From Bradyrhizobium sp. 21 (GTDB lineage: Bacteria > Pseudomonadota > Alphaproteobacteria > Rhizobiales > Xanthobacteraceae), in assembly GCF_023073335.1 (NCBI RefSeq), contig NZ_JADPJG010000002.1:246172-310171 (forward strand): DNA of 64,000 nt, given 5' to 3'. A program made the position numbers and the translations under genes. Shown piece by piece: positions 8,105 through 17,716 of this stretch (position 1 is its first letter; every line of letters starts with the position of its first letter). The notes under the pieces are model-generated. The model was given only the letters and a program-made list of their open reading frames with translations. It searched no databases and had not been told where the DNA came from.

Positions 8105-8145
8105 ATAGCCCTTTCCGCCCTTGGATTTCAGAGAAAGGTCTTGAG

Positions 8146-9024
8146 ATGAGCGGAAAAATCGTTGTTGTGACTGGTGCGAGCAGTGGTTTTGGAAAACTCA
8201 CCGCCTTGGAGCTCGCAAAGCGGGGTCACACGGTGGTTGCCACCATGCGCGATGTCGCAGGAAGAAATAGCCGTGTTCGCGACGAGCTTGTCGAAGCAGC
8301 AAAGGCTGAAGGGCATGCGCTCCAGGTCCTCGAGATGGACGTCGCCGACGAACTATCCGTCAACGCCGCGATCGCGGATGTCATCCGGCAGCACGGCAGG
8401 GTCGATGTCTTGGTCAACAACGCGGGAATGATGCCCGTCGGTGTCACGGAAGCTTATACGGTCAAGGAAATCGAAGCGCAGTTCGCCGTGAACTTCTTCG
8501 GCGCCGTTCGGACCGATCGCGCCGTTCTGCCGCACATGCGGGCCGCCGGCAGCGGCGTCCTCGTCCACGTCACGTCGCTCATGGGTCGGGTGGTCTTCCC
8601 GTTCTTCGGTGTCTATTCCGCCAGCAAGTTCGCGCTCGAAGCCCTCGCGGAAGCCTACCGCTACGAGCTTTCGAGCTTCGGCATCGATTCGGTCATCGTC
8701 GAACCAGGCCCGTTCCCGAGCAACCTTCTTCCATCCAGCCCCGAACCCTCCGACCATGTCGTGCTGAAAACCTATGGCGATGTCGCGGCGATCCCGGGTC
8801 GGATCAAGGAGCACTCCAACGATGGAAACGATCCGCAGAATCCGCCACAGCCCCACCGCGTCGCGAATGCCATCGCGCAGCTGGTCGAGGCCACGGAACG
8901 GCGGCCTCTGCGGACAGTCGTGATGCCCGAAGGCATGGATTTCGGTGTCCAGCGGCTGAACGAGGCCGTCGCCCCGATTCAGAACGACCTCCTTCGCGCG
9001 CTCGGCATGGCGAGCATGATTTGA
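8146..9024 (+). CDS. Short-chain dehydrogenase/reductase (SDR)
   Basis: Classical SDR of 292 residues. It has the cofactor motif TGASSGFG at 9-16, NNAG at 91-94, catalytic Ser144, and Tyr157-xxx-Lys161 (YSASK). A basic residue after the second beta strand (TMRD) suggests NADP(H). The start follows GAAAGG with good spacing. It is divergently transcribed from the adjacent tetR, so it is probably induced by the compound that regulator senses. Substrate unknown; the long C-terminal tail is typical of SDRs acting on aldehydes, quinones or ketones in such tetR/SDR pairs. Confidence 0.9.
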   Translation: MSGKIVVVTGASSGFGKLTALELAKRGHTVVATMRDVAGRNSRVRDELVEAAKAEGHALQVLEMDVADELSVNAAIADVIRQHGRVDVLVNNAGMMPVGVTEAYTVKEIEAQFAVNFFGAVRTDRAVLPHMRAAGSGVLVHVTSLMGRVVFPFFGVYSASKFALEALAEAYRYELSSFGIDSVIVEPGPFPSNLLPSSPEPSDHVVLKTYGDVAAIPGRIKEHSNDGNDPQNPPQPHRVANAIAQLVEATERRPLRTVVMPEGMDFGVQRLNEAVAPIQNDLLRALGMASMI

Positions 9025-9192
9025 CGGGACGACGACGAGGAACAAACTCCACAGCACCAGGGTCACCGCGATGGGCGGGCGAAGCGGCAGCATCCGTAGC
9101 GAGGACGGGGTCCTCGAGCTTCCGCTGGCGCTTCCCGAGAGATGGGCGGCAAGGGCGCCGCAACCAATCCGGAGCAACTCTTTGCAGCCGGC

Positions 9193-10356
9193 CTATTCCG
9201 CCAGTTCGCGCATGACCTTGATGAGATCCGACTTGCCCTCGAAGCCGATGCCCGGAATGTCCGGCATGACGATGTGACCGTCCTGAACCCGGACCGAATC
9301 CGGGAATCCACCGTAGGGCTGGAAGAGGTCCGGGTAGCTCTCGTTGCCGCCGAGCCCTAGACCGGCGGCGATGTTCAACGACATCTGGTGACCACCGTGC
9401 GGGATGCAGCGCGACGGCGACCAACCGTGTTGGGCTAGGACGTCCAGGGTCCGGAGATATTCGACGAGACCGTACGACAGGGCACAGTCGAACTGCAGCC
9501 AGTCGCGGTCCGGGCGCATGCCGCCGTAGCGGAGCAGGTTGCGAGCGTCTTGATGCGAAAACAGGTTCTCGCCCGTGGCCATCGGACCGGGATAGAATTC
9601 GGCGACGGCGGCCTGGAGGGCGTAGTCGAGCGGATCGCCAATCTCCTCATACCAGAACAGCGGGTACTGGCGCAGCATTTTGGCATAGGCGATGCCGGTC
9701 TCGAGATCGAAGCGGCCGTTGGCATCGACGGCGAGCTTGGCCTGCGACCCGATTTCCTTGAGCACGGCCTCGATGCGGCCGCGGTCCTCGTCGATCGACG
9801 CGCCACCGATCTTCATCTTCACGACGTTGTAGCCGCGGTCTAGATAGCCGCGCATTTCTGCCTGCAATGCGGAGTTGTCCTTGCCGGGATAGTAGTAGCC
9901 GCCGGCAGCGTAGACGAAGACCCGCGGGTTGGCCTCCTTGCCCTTCATTTCGGCCAGCAGCCGGAAAAGTGGCTTGCCGGCGATTTTGGCGGTCGCATCC
10001 CAGATTGCCATATCGAGCGTTCCGACGGCGACGGAACGCTCGCCGTGACCGCCGGGCTTCTCGTTCGACATCATCTTGGCCCAGATGCGATGCGGATCGA
10101 GATTGGTACCGTCGTCGTTCAGCAGGCTGACGGGTTCGGCTTCCAGAATGCGGTCGCGAAAGCGCTCCCGGATCAGTCCACCCTGACCGTAGCGGCCGTT
10201 CGAATTGAAGCCGTAGCCGATCACTCGCCGCCCGTCGCGGACGACGTCGGTTACGACGGCGACGAGGCTGGACGTCATCTTCGAGAAATCGATGTAGGCA
10301 TTCCGGATCGGAGACGAGATTGGCTTGGTCGCCTCGACGACATCTACGATACGCAT
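9193..10356 (-). CDS. tarD: D(-)-tartrate dehydratase (enolase superfamily)
   Basis: Dehydrates D-tartrate to oxaloacetate (Mg-dependent). The 387-residue protein is closely similar, as far as I can recall the sequence, to the characterised Bradyrhizobium japonicum enzyme. With a two-residue offset, all key residues are present: Lys182 of the KxK motif (VVKMKIGG), metal ligands Asp211 (VDANGR), Glu237 (YEEIGDP) and Glu263 (TGENLF), and the acid/base His320 (CIPHGGHQ). The N-terminal capping domain contains SSPIRNAYIDF. The ATG at 10356 (MRIVDVV) follows an AGAATG-type leader; the longer frame to 10476 overlaps dctA and is rejected. It is 31 nt downstream of the dicarboxylate transporter, so the two form an uptake-and-dehydration unit feeding the TCA cycle. 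Confidence 0.95.
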   Translation of the reverse strand: MRIVDVVEATKPISSPIRNAYIDFSKMTSSLVAVVTDVVRDGRRVIGYGFNSNGRYGQGGLIRERFRDRILEAEPVSLLNDDGTNLDPHRIWAKMMSNEKPGGHGERSVAVGTLDMAIWDATAKIAGKPLFRLLAEMKGKEANPRVFVYAAGGYYYPGKDNSALQAEMRGYLDRGYNVVKMKIGGASIDEDRGRIEAVLKEIGSQAKLAVDANGRFDLETGIAYAKMLRQYPLFWYEEIGDPLDYALQAAVAEFYPGPMATGENLFSHQDARNLLRYGGMRPDRDWLQFDCALSYGLVEYLRTLDVLAQHGWSPSRCIPHGGHQMSLNIAAGLGLGGNESYPDLFQPYGGFPDSVRVQDGHIVMPDIPGIGFEGKSDLIKVMRELAE

Positions 10357-10387
10357 GGCATTCTCCGTTTTGAGTTGCTGACTCGGG

Positions 10388-11704
10388 TTAGTGGATTGTG
10401 TCGGGAAGTTCGCATTCGCCTGTGATGGGCTCCTTGCCATGAAGGCGCATGGCCTCCGCTGCCTGCTTCTGGTCAAAGGCGCCGTCCCACTTGGCGATCG
10501 CGATCGTCGCGATCCCGTTGCCGATCAGGTTGGTCACGGCGCGGGCTTCGTTCATGAAGCGATCGACGCCGAGCAGTAGAACGAGCCCGGCTACGGGAAC
10601 GGTGTGGATCGAAGAGAGGGTCGCGGCGAGCGTCACGAATCCCGCGCCAGCGACGCCAGCGGATCCCTTCGACGTCAGAAGAAGCACGCCCAGCAGAACA
10701 ATCTGGTCGCCGAAGGAAAGATCGGTGTTCGTCGCCTGGGCTACGAAGATGGCGGCCATGGAAAGGTAGATCGACGTGCCGTCGGCATTGAACGTGTAGC
10801 CGGTGGGCAGCACCATGCCGACGACGGTCTTGTCGCAACCGAGCCGTTCGAGCTTGACCAGCATCTGCGGCATCACCGCTTCGGTCGAGCAGGTGCCCAG
10901 GACGATGAGGATCTCGTCCTTGAAGTAACGGAAGAACTGCGGCAGCGAAAAACCGGCCCACCTCGCGATGCCGCCGAGCACCACGACGACGAAGAGAATG
11001 GTGGTGACGTAGACACCGAGCATCAGATAGCCGAGCGACCAGAGCGTCGCGATCCCGTACTTCCCGATCGTGAACGCGACCCCCGCCCCGGCTCCTAGCG
11101 GGGCCAGGCGCATCACCATGGCCACGATCCGGAACAGGGCGTGCAGCAGGATGTCGATCACGTTCACCAGCGGCTTGCCGTAATCGCCGAGTTGAACCAT
11201 GGCGATGCCGATCAGCACCGAAACCAGGATGACCTGCAGCATCATTCCCTTGGCGAAGGCGTCGACGATTGTCGTCGGGATGATGTCGAGCAGGAACTGC
11301 ACGAAACCGTGGTTGCCGTCAGCGGCCTTTACGTAGGCCGAGATCGATCCCGCGTCGATGTGGCTGGCGTCGATGTTCATGCCGACGCCCGGCTTGATCA
11401 CGTTGACGACGACCAGGCCGATCACCAAGGCCAGTGTCGAGACGACCTCGAAGTAGATCAGCGACTTGACACCGATCCGGCCGACTTCCTTGATGTCGCT
11501 CATCTTGGCTATGCCGACGACGACCGTACCGAAGATGATCGGAGACAGCAGCATCTTGATCAGTTTGATGAAGCCGTCGGCGAGCGGCTGAAGGCTCGTC
11601 CCGACCTGAGGCCAGAGATAGCCCACCAAACCGCCGAGCAGGATGGCAAGGAGGACCTGCACATACAGTTCGCTCAAAAGTCCGAATGATAGCGCTTTTC
11701 TCAA
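10388..11704 (-). CDS. dctA: DctA-type dicarboxylate:cation symporter
   Basis: Inner-membrane Na+/H+-dicarboxylate symporter of the DAACS family, 438 residues. The family hallmarks are visible: IKLIKMLLSPIIFGTVVVGI in the N-terminal third, the serine-rich re-entrant motif SKGSAGVAGAGFVTLAATL, and DRFMNEARAVTNLIGNGIAT near the C-terminus. It lies just upstream of tarD in the same direction, so its physiological substrate here is likely tartrate, rather than or in addition to succinate/malate. Whether this is the symbiotic DctA cannot be decided: a DctBD two-component system, usual for that role, is absent here. The divergent LysR gene is the probable regulator. Confidence 0.93.
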   Translation of the reverse strand: MRKALSFGLLSELYVQVLLAILLGGLVGYLWPQVGTSLQPLADGFIKLIKMLLSPIIFGTVVVGIAKMSDIKEVGRIGVKSLIYFEVVSTLALVIGLVVVNVIKPGVGMNIDASHIDAGSISAYVKAADGNHGFVQFLLDIIPTTIVDAFAKGMMLQVILVSVLIGIAMVQLGDYGKPLVNVIDILLHALFRIVAMVMRLAPLGAGAGVAFTIGKYGIATLWSLGYLMLGVYVTTILFVVVVLGGIARWAGFSLPQFFRYFKDEILIVLGTCSTEAVMPQMLVKLERLGCDKTVVGMVLPTGYTFNADGTSIYLSMAAIFVAQATNTDLSFGDQIVLLGVLLLTSKGSAGVAGAGFVTLAATLSSIHTVPVAGLVLLLGVDRFMNEARAVTNLIGNGIATIAIAKWDGAFDQKQAAEAMRLHGKEPITGECELPDTIH

Positions 11705-11880
11705 TGTTTTCTTCCCTGATGGCTGAGCTGTGCTGGGCCGTGGATCGGCCTCTATAGCTGTTTGGAAAGAGCCACTCCGATGTCCGGAACGACTTCCGTC
11801 CTGCTGCGGTGTTGTATAGCCTGCAGTGATCCGTAGGCTTCAGGCGGGGAGAAGGCTAATGCTGTTGCCGAGAATAGTTA

Positions 11881-11893
11881 TGCCGATTTGGCA
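11881..11893. promoter_or_regulatory. LysR-type T-N11-A box at the regulator start
   Basis: TGCCGATTTGGCA is a 13-nt element with perfect 4-nt arms (TGCC/GGCA) and a T-N11-A layout. It lies in the spacer between dctA and the LysR gene, immediately before the chosen ATG at 11900. It overlaps the alternative TTG start at 11888. Binding here would fit autorepression of the regulator together with control of dctA-tarD. Confidence 0.5.
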
Positions 11894-11899
11894 TTACCG

Positions 11900-12790
11900 A
11901 TGGAGCTGATCTGGTTTGAGGACTATCTGGCTCTCTCCGAGACCTTGAGCTTCTCCAAGGCGGCCGAAGCCCGTCACGTCACCCAGCCGGCCTTCAGCCG
12001 GCGTATCCGGGCATTGGAGGACTGGGTGGGGGCGCCGCTATTCGTTCGCACGACGCACAGCGTGACGCTCACGCCCGCCGGCGAGCATTTCCACGCCCAG
12101 GCAGAGGTCCTGACCAGAGCGCTTCACCAACTGCGCCGCGAGTCCCTCGAAGTGGCCGGCCGGGGCGTGGGGCCGCTGTCGATCGCGGCGACGCATGTAT
12201 TGTCGTTCACGTTCTTTCCGAAGTGGGTCCGGAGCAGCGAGAAGATCCTCGCCTTAGGCAATCTCAATCTGGTTTCCGACAGCATGCTGGCGTGCGAGCG
12301 GATGATGCTCCGGGGCGACGTGTCGTTCTTGTTGTGCCACTATCACCGCAGCATGGGCAGCCGGCTCGATACCAGGCAATTCAAGAGCATTGTCGTAGGG
12401 ACCGACACGCTACTTCCGCTCAGCGCAGCGGGCACCGGCCGGAAGCCGCGGTGGTCGCTGCAGAGCGACGAGACCATTCCCTACTTGGCCTACAGCCCGC
12501 AGTCAGGGCTGGGCCGTATCGTTGCAAGTCAGTTAGCGAAAAGAGACCTGAAGAAGATCTTCACGTCGCATCTCGCCGCGACGCTGCTATCGATGGTCAG
12601 GTCCGGAGACGGTGTCGCCTGGCTTCCTCGAACGTTGGCCGAAGACGACATCAAGGCGGGTTCGCTGGTCGAGGCCGGCGATGCCAAGTCCGTAATCCCG
12701 ATCGAGATACGGCTCTTTCGCCCGGCTGCACGACAGAGTCACGAAGTTGAAGCTCTCTGGTTGGCATTCGAACCTGCAGAGGTCGGCTGA
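11900..12790 (+). CDS. LysR-family regulator of the tartrate module
   Basis: LTTR of 296 residues. The winged HTH is at the N-terminus: FEDYLALSETLSFSKAAEARH, then VTQPAFSRRIRALEDWVGAPLF, then TLTPAGE, the canonical order. The C-terminal half is the periplasmic-binding-protein-like effector domain. The ATG at 11900 (MELIWFEDYL) is chosen over the TTG at 11888 because the TTG lies inside the T-N11-A dyad. It is divergent from dctA-tarD across 195 nt, the usual geometry for an LTTR that activates the opposite operon. Tartrate or a product such as oxaloacetate is the probable co-inducer (inference). Confidence 0.88.
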   Translation: MELIWFEDYLALSETLSFSKAAEARHVTQPAFSRRIRALEDWVGAPLFVRTTHSVTLTPAGEHFHAQAEVLTRALHQLRRESLEVAGRGVGPLSIAATHVLSFTFFPKWVRSSEKILALGNLNLVSDSMLACERMMLRGDVSFLLCHYHRSMGSRLDTRQFKSIVVGTDTLLPLSAAGTGRKPRWSLQSDETIPYLAYSPQSGLGRIVASQLAKRDLKKIFTSHLAATLLSMVRSGDGVAWLPRTLAEDDIKAGSLVEAGDAKSVIPIEIRLFRPAARQSHEVEALWLAFEPAEVG

Positions 12791-13616
12791 AGAAACATTC
12801 GGCTCCCATGGTGGCTACTACGCCCACGGTCTTCCGACGCCAAAACACACGACATGCAGGTCAAGGAGTGGCACCGACAAATATTCTGATTGACCGAATT
12901 CACGGCTTCGGGTAAACCGCAAGACGTCCCGGCCCGCTAAAAGGGCGTTTCGCGATCGTCACGATACGTAGGCCGGGATGCGATGGACGCGGTAGCGCCG
13001 GCGCGTGACGGGATGGCAGGGCGGGCTAAACCTCGTGAGCCATCGCGATCCGCGGGATCGACACGGCGCGGTCACAGCGTTTCCTTTCGGCTTCGGGAGC
13101 GGGCACGCGCAAGCTTCCGGATGTTCGGGGAGGGACGTCCGCGGACGGCAAAAGCGTGTGGTCCTGACGCCCGGGGTCTGTGCGTCAAGGCTTGCGGTGA
13201 TGTGCGGCCCGACCGGGTGCGCGCGTCGATCATCCGCGAGGCGACGGGGGCAATAGTGCATCGCTCCCCGGGGAGAGCGCGCCATAAGCCGTAAAACCGT
13301 TGCGCAGGGAAGGCCGGGATGTCCCGGCGTCACCTGTGGTCACCCCGCGTGCGTCTTTCGTATGCGGATCCTGGGTGCCAGCCGGCGCCCGGCCTTCCCT
13401 GCGCCCTTTCATCTCGATGAGGGCTAAACGGACAGCAAAGCTCGGGCGTCTGCGCCGCGAGACCGAGGATGTGTGTCCGCCGGTCAGCAGGACGTATTCC
13501 CGCCCATGGACGGCGATGTTGCCGCACCGCTCCCAACTTCATCTTGCGCTGCGGCAAAAAACTTGCACACTCAGCCGGGCCGGGGAGCCAAGGGTCCTCT
13601 TAGAGCGGAGCGAGCC
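12791..13616. other. 826-nt intergenic region upstream of ppc
   Basis: No supported gene. The stretch 12960-13300 can be read as short proline/arginine-rich ORFs on both strands, but these have no domain or sensible start. They resemble the spurious peptides translated from a multicopy extragenic element of Bradyrhizobium. The stem-forming repeat at 13302-13404 follows. The ppc promoter is presumably in 13405-13616; no sigma-factor box can be assigned. Confidence 0.6.
13302..13404. repeat. Extragenic inverted repeat (family E)
   Basis: The arms GCGCAGGGAAGGCCGG (from 13302) and CCGGCCTTCCCTGCGC (to 13404) are perfect 16-nt reverse complements enclosing about 70 nt. The enclosed segment includes CACCTGTGGT and CTGGGTGCCAGCCGG. 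This is a familiar Bradyrhizobium repeat, located 213 nt before ppc. Confidence 0.8.
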
Positions 13617-16409
13617 ATGTCCCTCCAGACCGTACCATCCGACGCCACCGATCAGCGCCCCAACCGCCCTGAGGACATCCAGGCGCTGGAGGCGGATGCG
13701 CGGCTGCGCGACGACATTCGCCTGCTCGGACGCATCCTGGGCGACACGGTGCGCGACCAGGAGGGCGCCGAATTGTTCGACCTGGTCGAGCGCATCCGCC
13801 AGACCTCGATCCGGTTCCACCGCGACGAGGACCGGGTCGCCCGCCGCGAGCTCGAGCAGATCCTCGACAGCATGTCGACCTCGGAGACGGTGCGGATCGT
13901 TCGCGCCTTCAGCTATTTCTCCCACCTCGCCAACATCGCCGAGGACCAGAACAACATTCGCCAGATGCGCGCCCGTAGCGTGGCCAACGGCTCCGGCGTG
14001 CTGGCCGAGACGCTCGCCCACGCCAAGGCCGCGGGTATCAGCTCCGACGAGCTGCGCAACTTCTTCAAGACCGCGCTCGTCAGCCCGGTCCTGACCGCGC
14101 ATCCGACCGAGGTCCGCCGTAAGAGCACGATGGACCGCGAGATGGAGGTCGCAGCCCTGCTCGACCGCCGCGAGCGGGTCGCGCTGACCGCGGACGAGGC
14201 CGACGCCAGCGACGAGCAGCTCCGCCGCGAGGTGCTGACGCTGTGGCAGACCAATCTGCTGCGCCGGACCAAGCTCACCGTGCTCGACGAGGTCGCCAAC
14301 GGCCTGTCGTTCTACGACTACACCTTCCTGCGCGAGGTGCCGCGCCTGGTCAACGTGCTGGAAGATCGGCTGGAGGAGGGCGGCGAGGCGGCGGCCAGCG
14401 AACTCGCCTCGTTCCTGCGCATGGGAAGCTGGATCGGCGGCGACCGCGACGGCAATCCCTTCGTCACCGCGGACGTGATGCGCGGTACGCTGCGGCTGCA
14501 GTCGAGCCGGGTGATGCAGTTCTATCTCAACGAGCTCCATGTGCTCGGCTCCGAGCTGTCGATCGCGGCGCATCTCGCCGACGTCTCCGAGGAGCTGCGG
14601 ACGCTGGCCGAGCGCTCGCCGGATACCTCGCCGCACCGCAGCGGCGAGCCCTATCGCCTCGCGGTCTCCGGCATCTATGCGCGGCTGACGGCGACGGCCG
14701 AAAAGCTCGAGGTCGAGATCACGCGCCGGCCGGTCGGCAAGGGCGCGCCGTATGACAGCGTGAGGGAGCTGCAGGCCGATCTCGACGTGCTGCACCGCTC
14801 GCTGATCTCCAACAACGCCCGCGTCATCGCCCGCGGCCGGCTGCGGTTGCTGCGCCGCGCGGTGGACTGTTTCGGCTTCCATCTGGCGCGGCTCGACATC
14901 CGCCAGAACTCGGCGGTGCACGAGCGCACCATCGCCGAGCTGATGGATGCCGCCAATCCCGGCATGTCCTATCTCGCGCTCGGCGAGGAGGCGCGCATCT
15001 CGCTGCTCACCAACGAGCTGCGCAGCACGCGTTCGCTGGTGTCGCCGTTCGTCAAATACAGCGACGAGACCATGGGCGAGCTCAACGTGTTCCATGGCGC
15101 GGCGGAAGCTCATGCGAAGTTCGGCTCGGACTCCATTCCCCAATGCATCATCTCGATGTGCAAGGGCATGTCCGACATGCTCGAGGTCGCGGTGCTGTTG
15201 AAGGAGGTCGGCCTCGTCCATCCGTCCGGGCGCAGTGCCATCAACATCGTGCCGCTGTTCGAGACCATCGAGGATTTGCAGGCCTCCAGCAGCATCATGG
15301 ACCGCATGCTGTCACTGCACGATTACCGCCGCCTGGTCGACAGCCGCGGCAGCGTGCAGGAGGTCATGCTCGGCTATTCCGATAGCAACAAGGATGGCGG
15401 CTTCGTCACCTCGGGCTGGGAGCTCTACAAGGCCGAGATCGGCCTGGTCGACGTTTTCGAGCGCCACGGCGTCCGGCTGCGCCTGTTCCACGGCCGCGGC
15501 GGCTCGGTCGGCCGCGGCGGCGGCCCAAGCTATGACGCCATCATCGCCCAGCCCGGCGGCGCGGTGAACGGCCAGATCCGCATCACCGAACAGGGCGAGA
15601 TCATCTCCTCGAAATATTCCAACGCCGAAGTCGGCCGCAACAATCTGGAGATCCTTGCTGCCGCGACGCTGGAGGCGAGCCTGTTGCAGTCGCGCGAGAG
15701 CGCGCCGCGCCGCGAATATCTCGCCGCGATGGACGAGCTGTCGAACCTCGCCTTCAAGGCCTATCGCGGCCTCGTTTACGAGACCGACGGCTTCGTTGAA
15801 TATTTCTGGGAATCCACCGTCATCAACGAGATCGCGACGCTCAACATCGGCAGCCGTCCGGCCTCGCGCAAGAAGACCCGCGCGATCGAGGACCTTCGCG
15901 CGATCCCCTGGGTGTTCTCATGGGCGCAATGCCGCCTGATGCTGCCGGGCTGGTACGGCTTTGGCAGCGCGGTCGAGCAGTGGATCGCGGAGCATCCCGA
16001 CAAGGGGATGCCGTTCCTCAAAGAACTCTACCGGGAATGGCCGTTCTTCCGCATGCTGTTGTCGAACATGGATATGGTGCTGGCCAAAAGCTCGATCGCG
16101 ATCGCCTCGCGCTATGCCGAACTGGTGCCGGACGAGGCGCTCCGCGAAAAAATCTTCGGGCGCATCCGCCGCGAATGGCATTCCTGCATCGAGACGCTTC
16201 TGGACATCATGGGCCAGGATCGGCTGCTGCAGGGCAATCCCCTTTTGGAGCGCTCCGTGCGCCATCGCTTCCCCTATCTCGATCCGCTCAACCATGTGCA
16301 GGTCGAGCTCTTGAAAGAGCACCGCGCGCAGAACCCGGACGAGCAGGTGCTGCGCGGGATTCAGCTTACCATCAACGGGATTTCGGCGGGGCTGAGGAAC
16401 ACGGGGTAG
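13617..16409 (+). CDS. ppc: Phosphoenolpyruvate carboxylase
   Basis: Carboxylates PEP with bicarbonate to oxaloacetate, the main anaplerotic reaction in many rhizobia. The 930-residue length is normal. Visible hallmarks are [13 protein letters not shown] with catalytic His162, the [14 protein letters not shown] segment, SDSNKDGG with its lysine near 588, the mobile-loop [14 protein letters not shown] near 625-635, and the conserved C-terminal NTG that binds effectors. The ATG at 13617 ([10 protein letters not shown]) is preceded by GAGCGAGCC; the upstream open frame to 13473 is not conserved-looking. It sits alone, convergent with the SMP-30 gene. Confidence 0.97.
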   Translation: MSLQTVPSDATDQRPNRPEDIQALEADARLRDDIRLLGRILGDTVRDQEGAELFDLVERIRQTSIRFHRDEDRVARRELEQILDSMSTSETVRIVRAFSYFSHLANIAEDQNNIRQMRARSVANGSGVLAETLAHAKAAGISSDELRNFFKTALVSPVLTAHPTEVRRKSTMDREMEVAALLDRRERVALTADEADASDEQLRREVLTLWQTNLLRRTKLTVLDEVANGLSFYDYTFLREVPRLVNVLEDRLEEGGEAAASELASFLRMGSWIGGDRDGNPFVTADVMRGTLRLQSSRVMQFYLNELHVLGSELSIAAHLADVSEELRTLAERSPDTSPHRSGEPYRLAVSGIYARLTATAEKLEVEITRRPVGKGAPYDSVRELQADLDVLHRSLISNNARVIARGRLRLLRRAVDCFGFHLARLDIRQNSAVHERTIAELMDAANPGMSYLALGEEARISLLTNELRSTRSLVSPFVKYSDETMGELNVFHGAAEAHAKFGSDSIPQCIISMCKGMSDMLEVAVLLKEVGLVHPSGRSAINIVPLFETIEDLQASSSIMDRMLSLHDYRRLVDSRGSVQEVMLGYSDSNKDGGFVTSGWELYKAEIGLVDVFERHGVRLRLFHGRGGSVGRGGGPSYDAIIAQPGGAVNGQIRITEQGEIISSKYSNAEVGRNNLEILAAATLEASLLQSRESAPRREYLAAMDELSNLAFKAYRGLVYETDGFVEYFWESTVINEIATLNIGSRPASRKKTRAIEDLRAIPWVFSWAQCRLMLPGWYGFGSAVEQWIAEHPDKGMPFLKELYREWPFFRMLLSNMDMVLAKSSIAIASRYAELVPDEALREKIFGRIRREWHSCIETLLDIMGQDRLLQGNPLLERSVRHRFPYLDPLNHVQVELLKEHRAQNPDEQVLRGIQLTINGISAGLRNTG

Positions 16410-16433
16410 AGCGCGAATAGTAAAGTGGCGAAT

Positions 16434-16454
16434 GGCGAATGGAGTCCATTCGCC
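16434..16454. repeat. Perfect 9-bp palindrome between convergent genes (family F)
   Basis: GGCGAATGG and CCATTCGCC flank a 3-nt loop (AGT). It lies in the 63-nt gap between the convergent ppc and SMP-30 genes. A related but longer element is at 34748-34811. It could act as a bidirectional 3'-end stem, but no T tract follows on either strand. Confidence 0.6.
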
Positions 16455-16472
16455 ACTCACCATTCGCGTCAC

Positions 16473-17588
16473 TCAACAGAAATGCGCGCCTTGCGTCTCC
16501 ACATAGACCGAATACAGCGATTGGCTGGCGGTCATGAACAGACGGTTGCGCTTTTTGCCCCCGAAGCAGAGATTGGCGCAGGTCTCGGGCAGCAGGATCT
16601 GCCCGATGCGCGCGCCGTCGTTTGGTGCGAACACCTGTACGCCGTCATAGCCCGGTCCGACCCAGCCGGCACCGACCCAGATGTTGCCCTCGGTGTCGAC
16701 GCGCAGTCCGTCGGGGAAGCCGGACTTGCCGTCGAGCTTCATGTCGATCAGCCGCTTCGGGTTCGATAGCTTCGCCCCGTCGATGTCGTAGGACCACACC
16801 ACGTTCTCGGCTTGCGGATAATGTGTGATGCCGGTGTCGCAGACATAGAGCTTCTTGTAGTCGTGGCTGAAGGCGATGCCGTTCGGCTTGAACGGCTCGT
16901 CCGCGACCTTCGCGACCTGTCCGGTCTGGGTGTCGAGGCGATAGACCGCCTCCTTCTGGAACGGCTGCAGCGAGCCGGTATTGGCGAGCTTGCCCTCGTA
17001 GATGCTGATCGCACCGTAGCCGGGATCGGTGAACCAGATCGCCTTGTCGTTGGGATGCACGACCATGTCGTTCGGCCCGTTGAGCGGCTTGCCATTGGCC
17101 TGCTCGGCCAGCGTCGTGACCGAACCGTCGTGCTCGTAGCGGACGAGGCGGGTGCGCTCGGCGGTGATCTGGCGCCCCTCGGTGTCGAACGAGTTGCCGT
17201 TGGCCTCGTTCGACGGCTTGTGGAACTGCTCGGAGATGTGGCCGTCGTCGTCGAGATAGCGAAGCTGCCGATTGGCGGGGATGTCGCTCCAGACGAGATA
17301 TTGCCCTTGCGCATTCCACGCCGGCCCTTCCGCCCAGAGGCAGCCGGTGTAGAGCCGCTTGATGGCGGTGTTGCCGACCTTGGCCTTGAAGCGCTTGGGA
17401 TCGATGGCGACGATATCAGGATCGGGATAGCGCTGCGGCTCGGCATTGGCGCCGAAGTCGCGGGCGTCCGCGCGTGAGACGAGCAAGGCGGATGCGGCCA
17501 TCGTCGCCGCACCCTTGAGGAGCGTGCGGCGGCCGAAGCCGCCGGCTTCTGTTGCAGTCGTACCGTTGTTGGTCAGTATTCTTGTCAT
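16473..17588 (-). CDS. SMP-30/gluconolactonase-family lactonase, Tat-exported
   Basis: Predicted calcium-dependent lactonase of the six-bladed SGL propeller family, 371 residues. The N-terminus carries a twin-arginine signal (FGRRTLLKG, arginines at 20-21). A hydrophobic stretch follows, with probable cleavage after about residue 42 (ADA). The enzyme would therefore be folded in the cytoplasm and work in the periplasm. Family positions visible are CLWAEGPAW (metal glutamate), LNGPNDMVV, PNGIAFS and GFPDGLRVDTEGNIW. The gene lies 128 nt downstream of the SDR gene in the same direction and may be a separate unit. It may hydrolyse sugar lactones or another lactone; the acyl-CoA neighbours do not settle this. 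Confidence 0.88.
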   Translation of the reverse strand: MTRILTNNGTTATEAGGFGRRTLLKGAATMAASALLVSRADARDFGANAEPQRYPDPDIVAIDPKRFKAKVGNTAIKRLYTGCLWAEGPAWNAQGQYLVWSDIPANRQLRYLDDDGHISEQFHKPSNEANGNSFDTEGRQITAERTRLVRYEHDGSVTTLAEQANGKPLNGPNDMVVHPNDKAIWFTDPGYGAISIYEGKLANTGSLQPFQKEAVYRLDTQTGQVAKVADEPFKPNGIAFSHDYKKLYVCDTGITHYPQAENVVWSYDIDGAKLSNPKRLIDMKLDGKSGFPDGLRVDTEGNIWVGAGWVGPGYDGVQVFAPNDGARIGQILLPETCANLCFGGKKRNRLFMTASQSLYSVYVETQGAHFC

Positions 17589-17716
17589 GGTTTCCTCCCA
17601 AGATTGTGTTGGGAGGTCACCATTCGCCCGCAATCGGGCGTAAAGCGGGGCGATCTCCGGACAAGACAACCGGAGATCGCAGGGCAGGGATGCCGATAAT
17701 GCGGCTGGACGGATCC

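Noticed and set aside
12959..13412. Short ORFs upstream of ppc
   Set aside because: Likely translated extragenic repeat sequence: no starts, no domains, and the 13302-13404 palindrome occupies part of the stretch.
13539..15221. A 560-codon leftward ORF inside ppc
   Set aside because: Antisense of a well-supported PEP carboxylase; composition is a GC-rich shadow with no domain.
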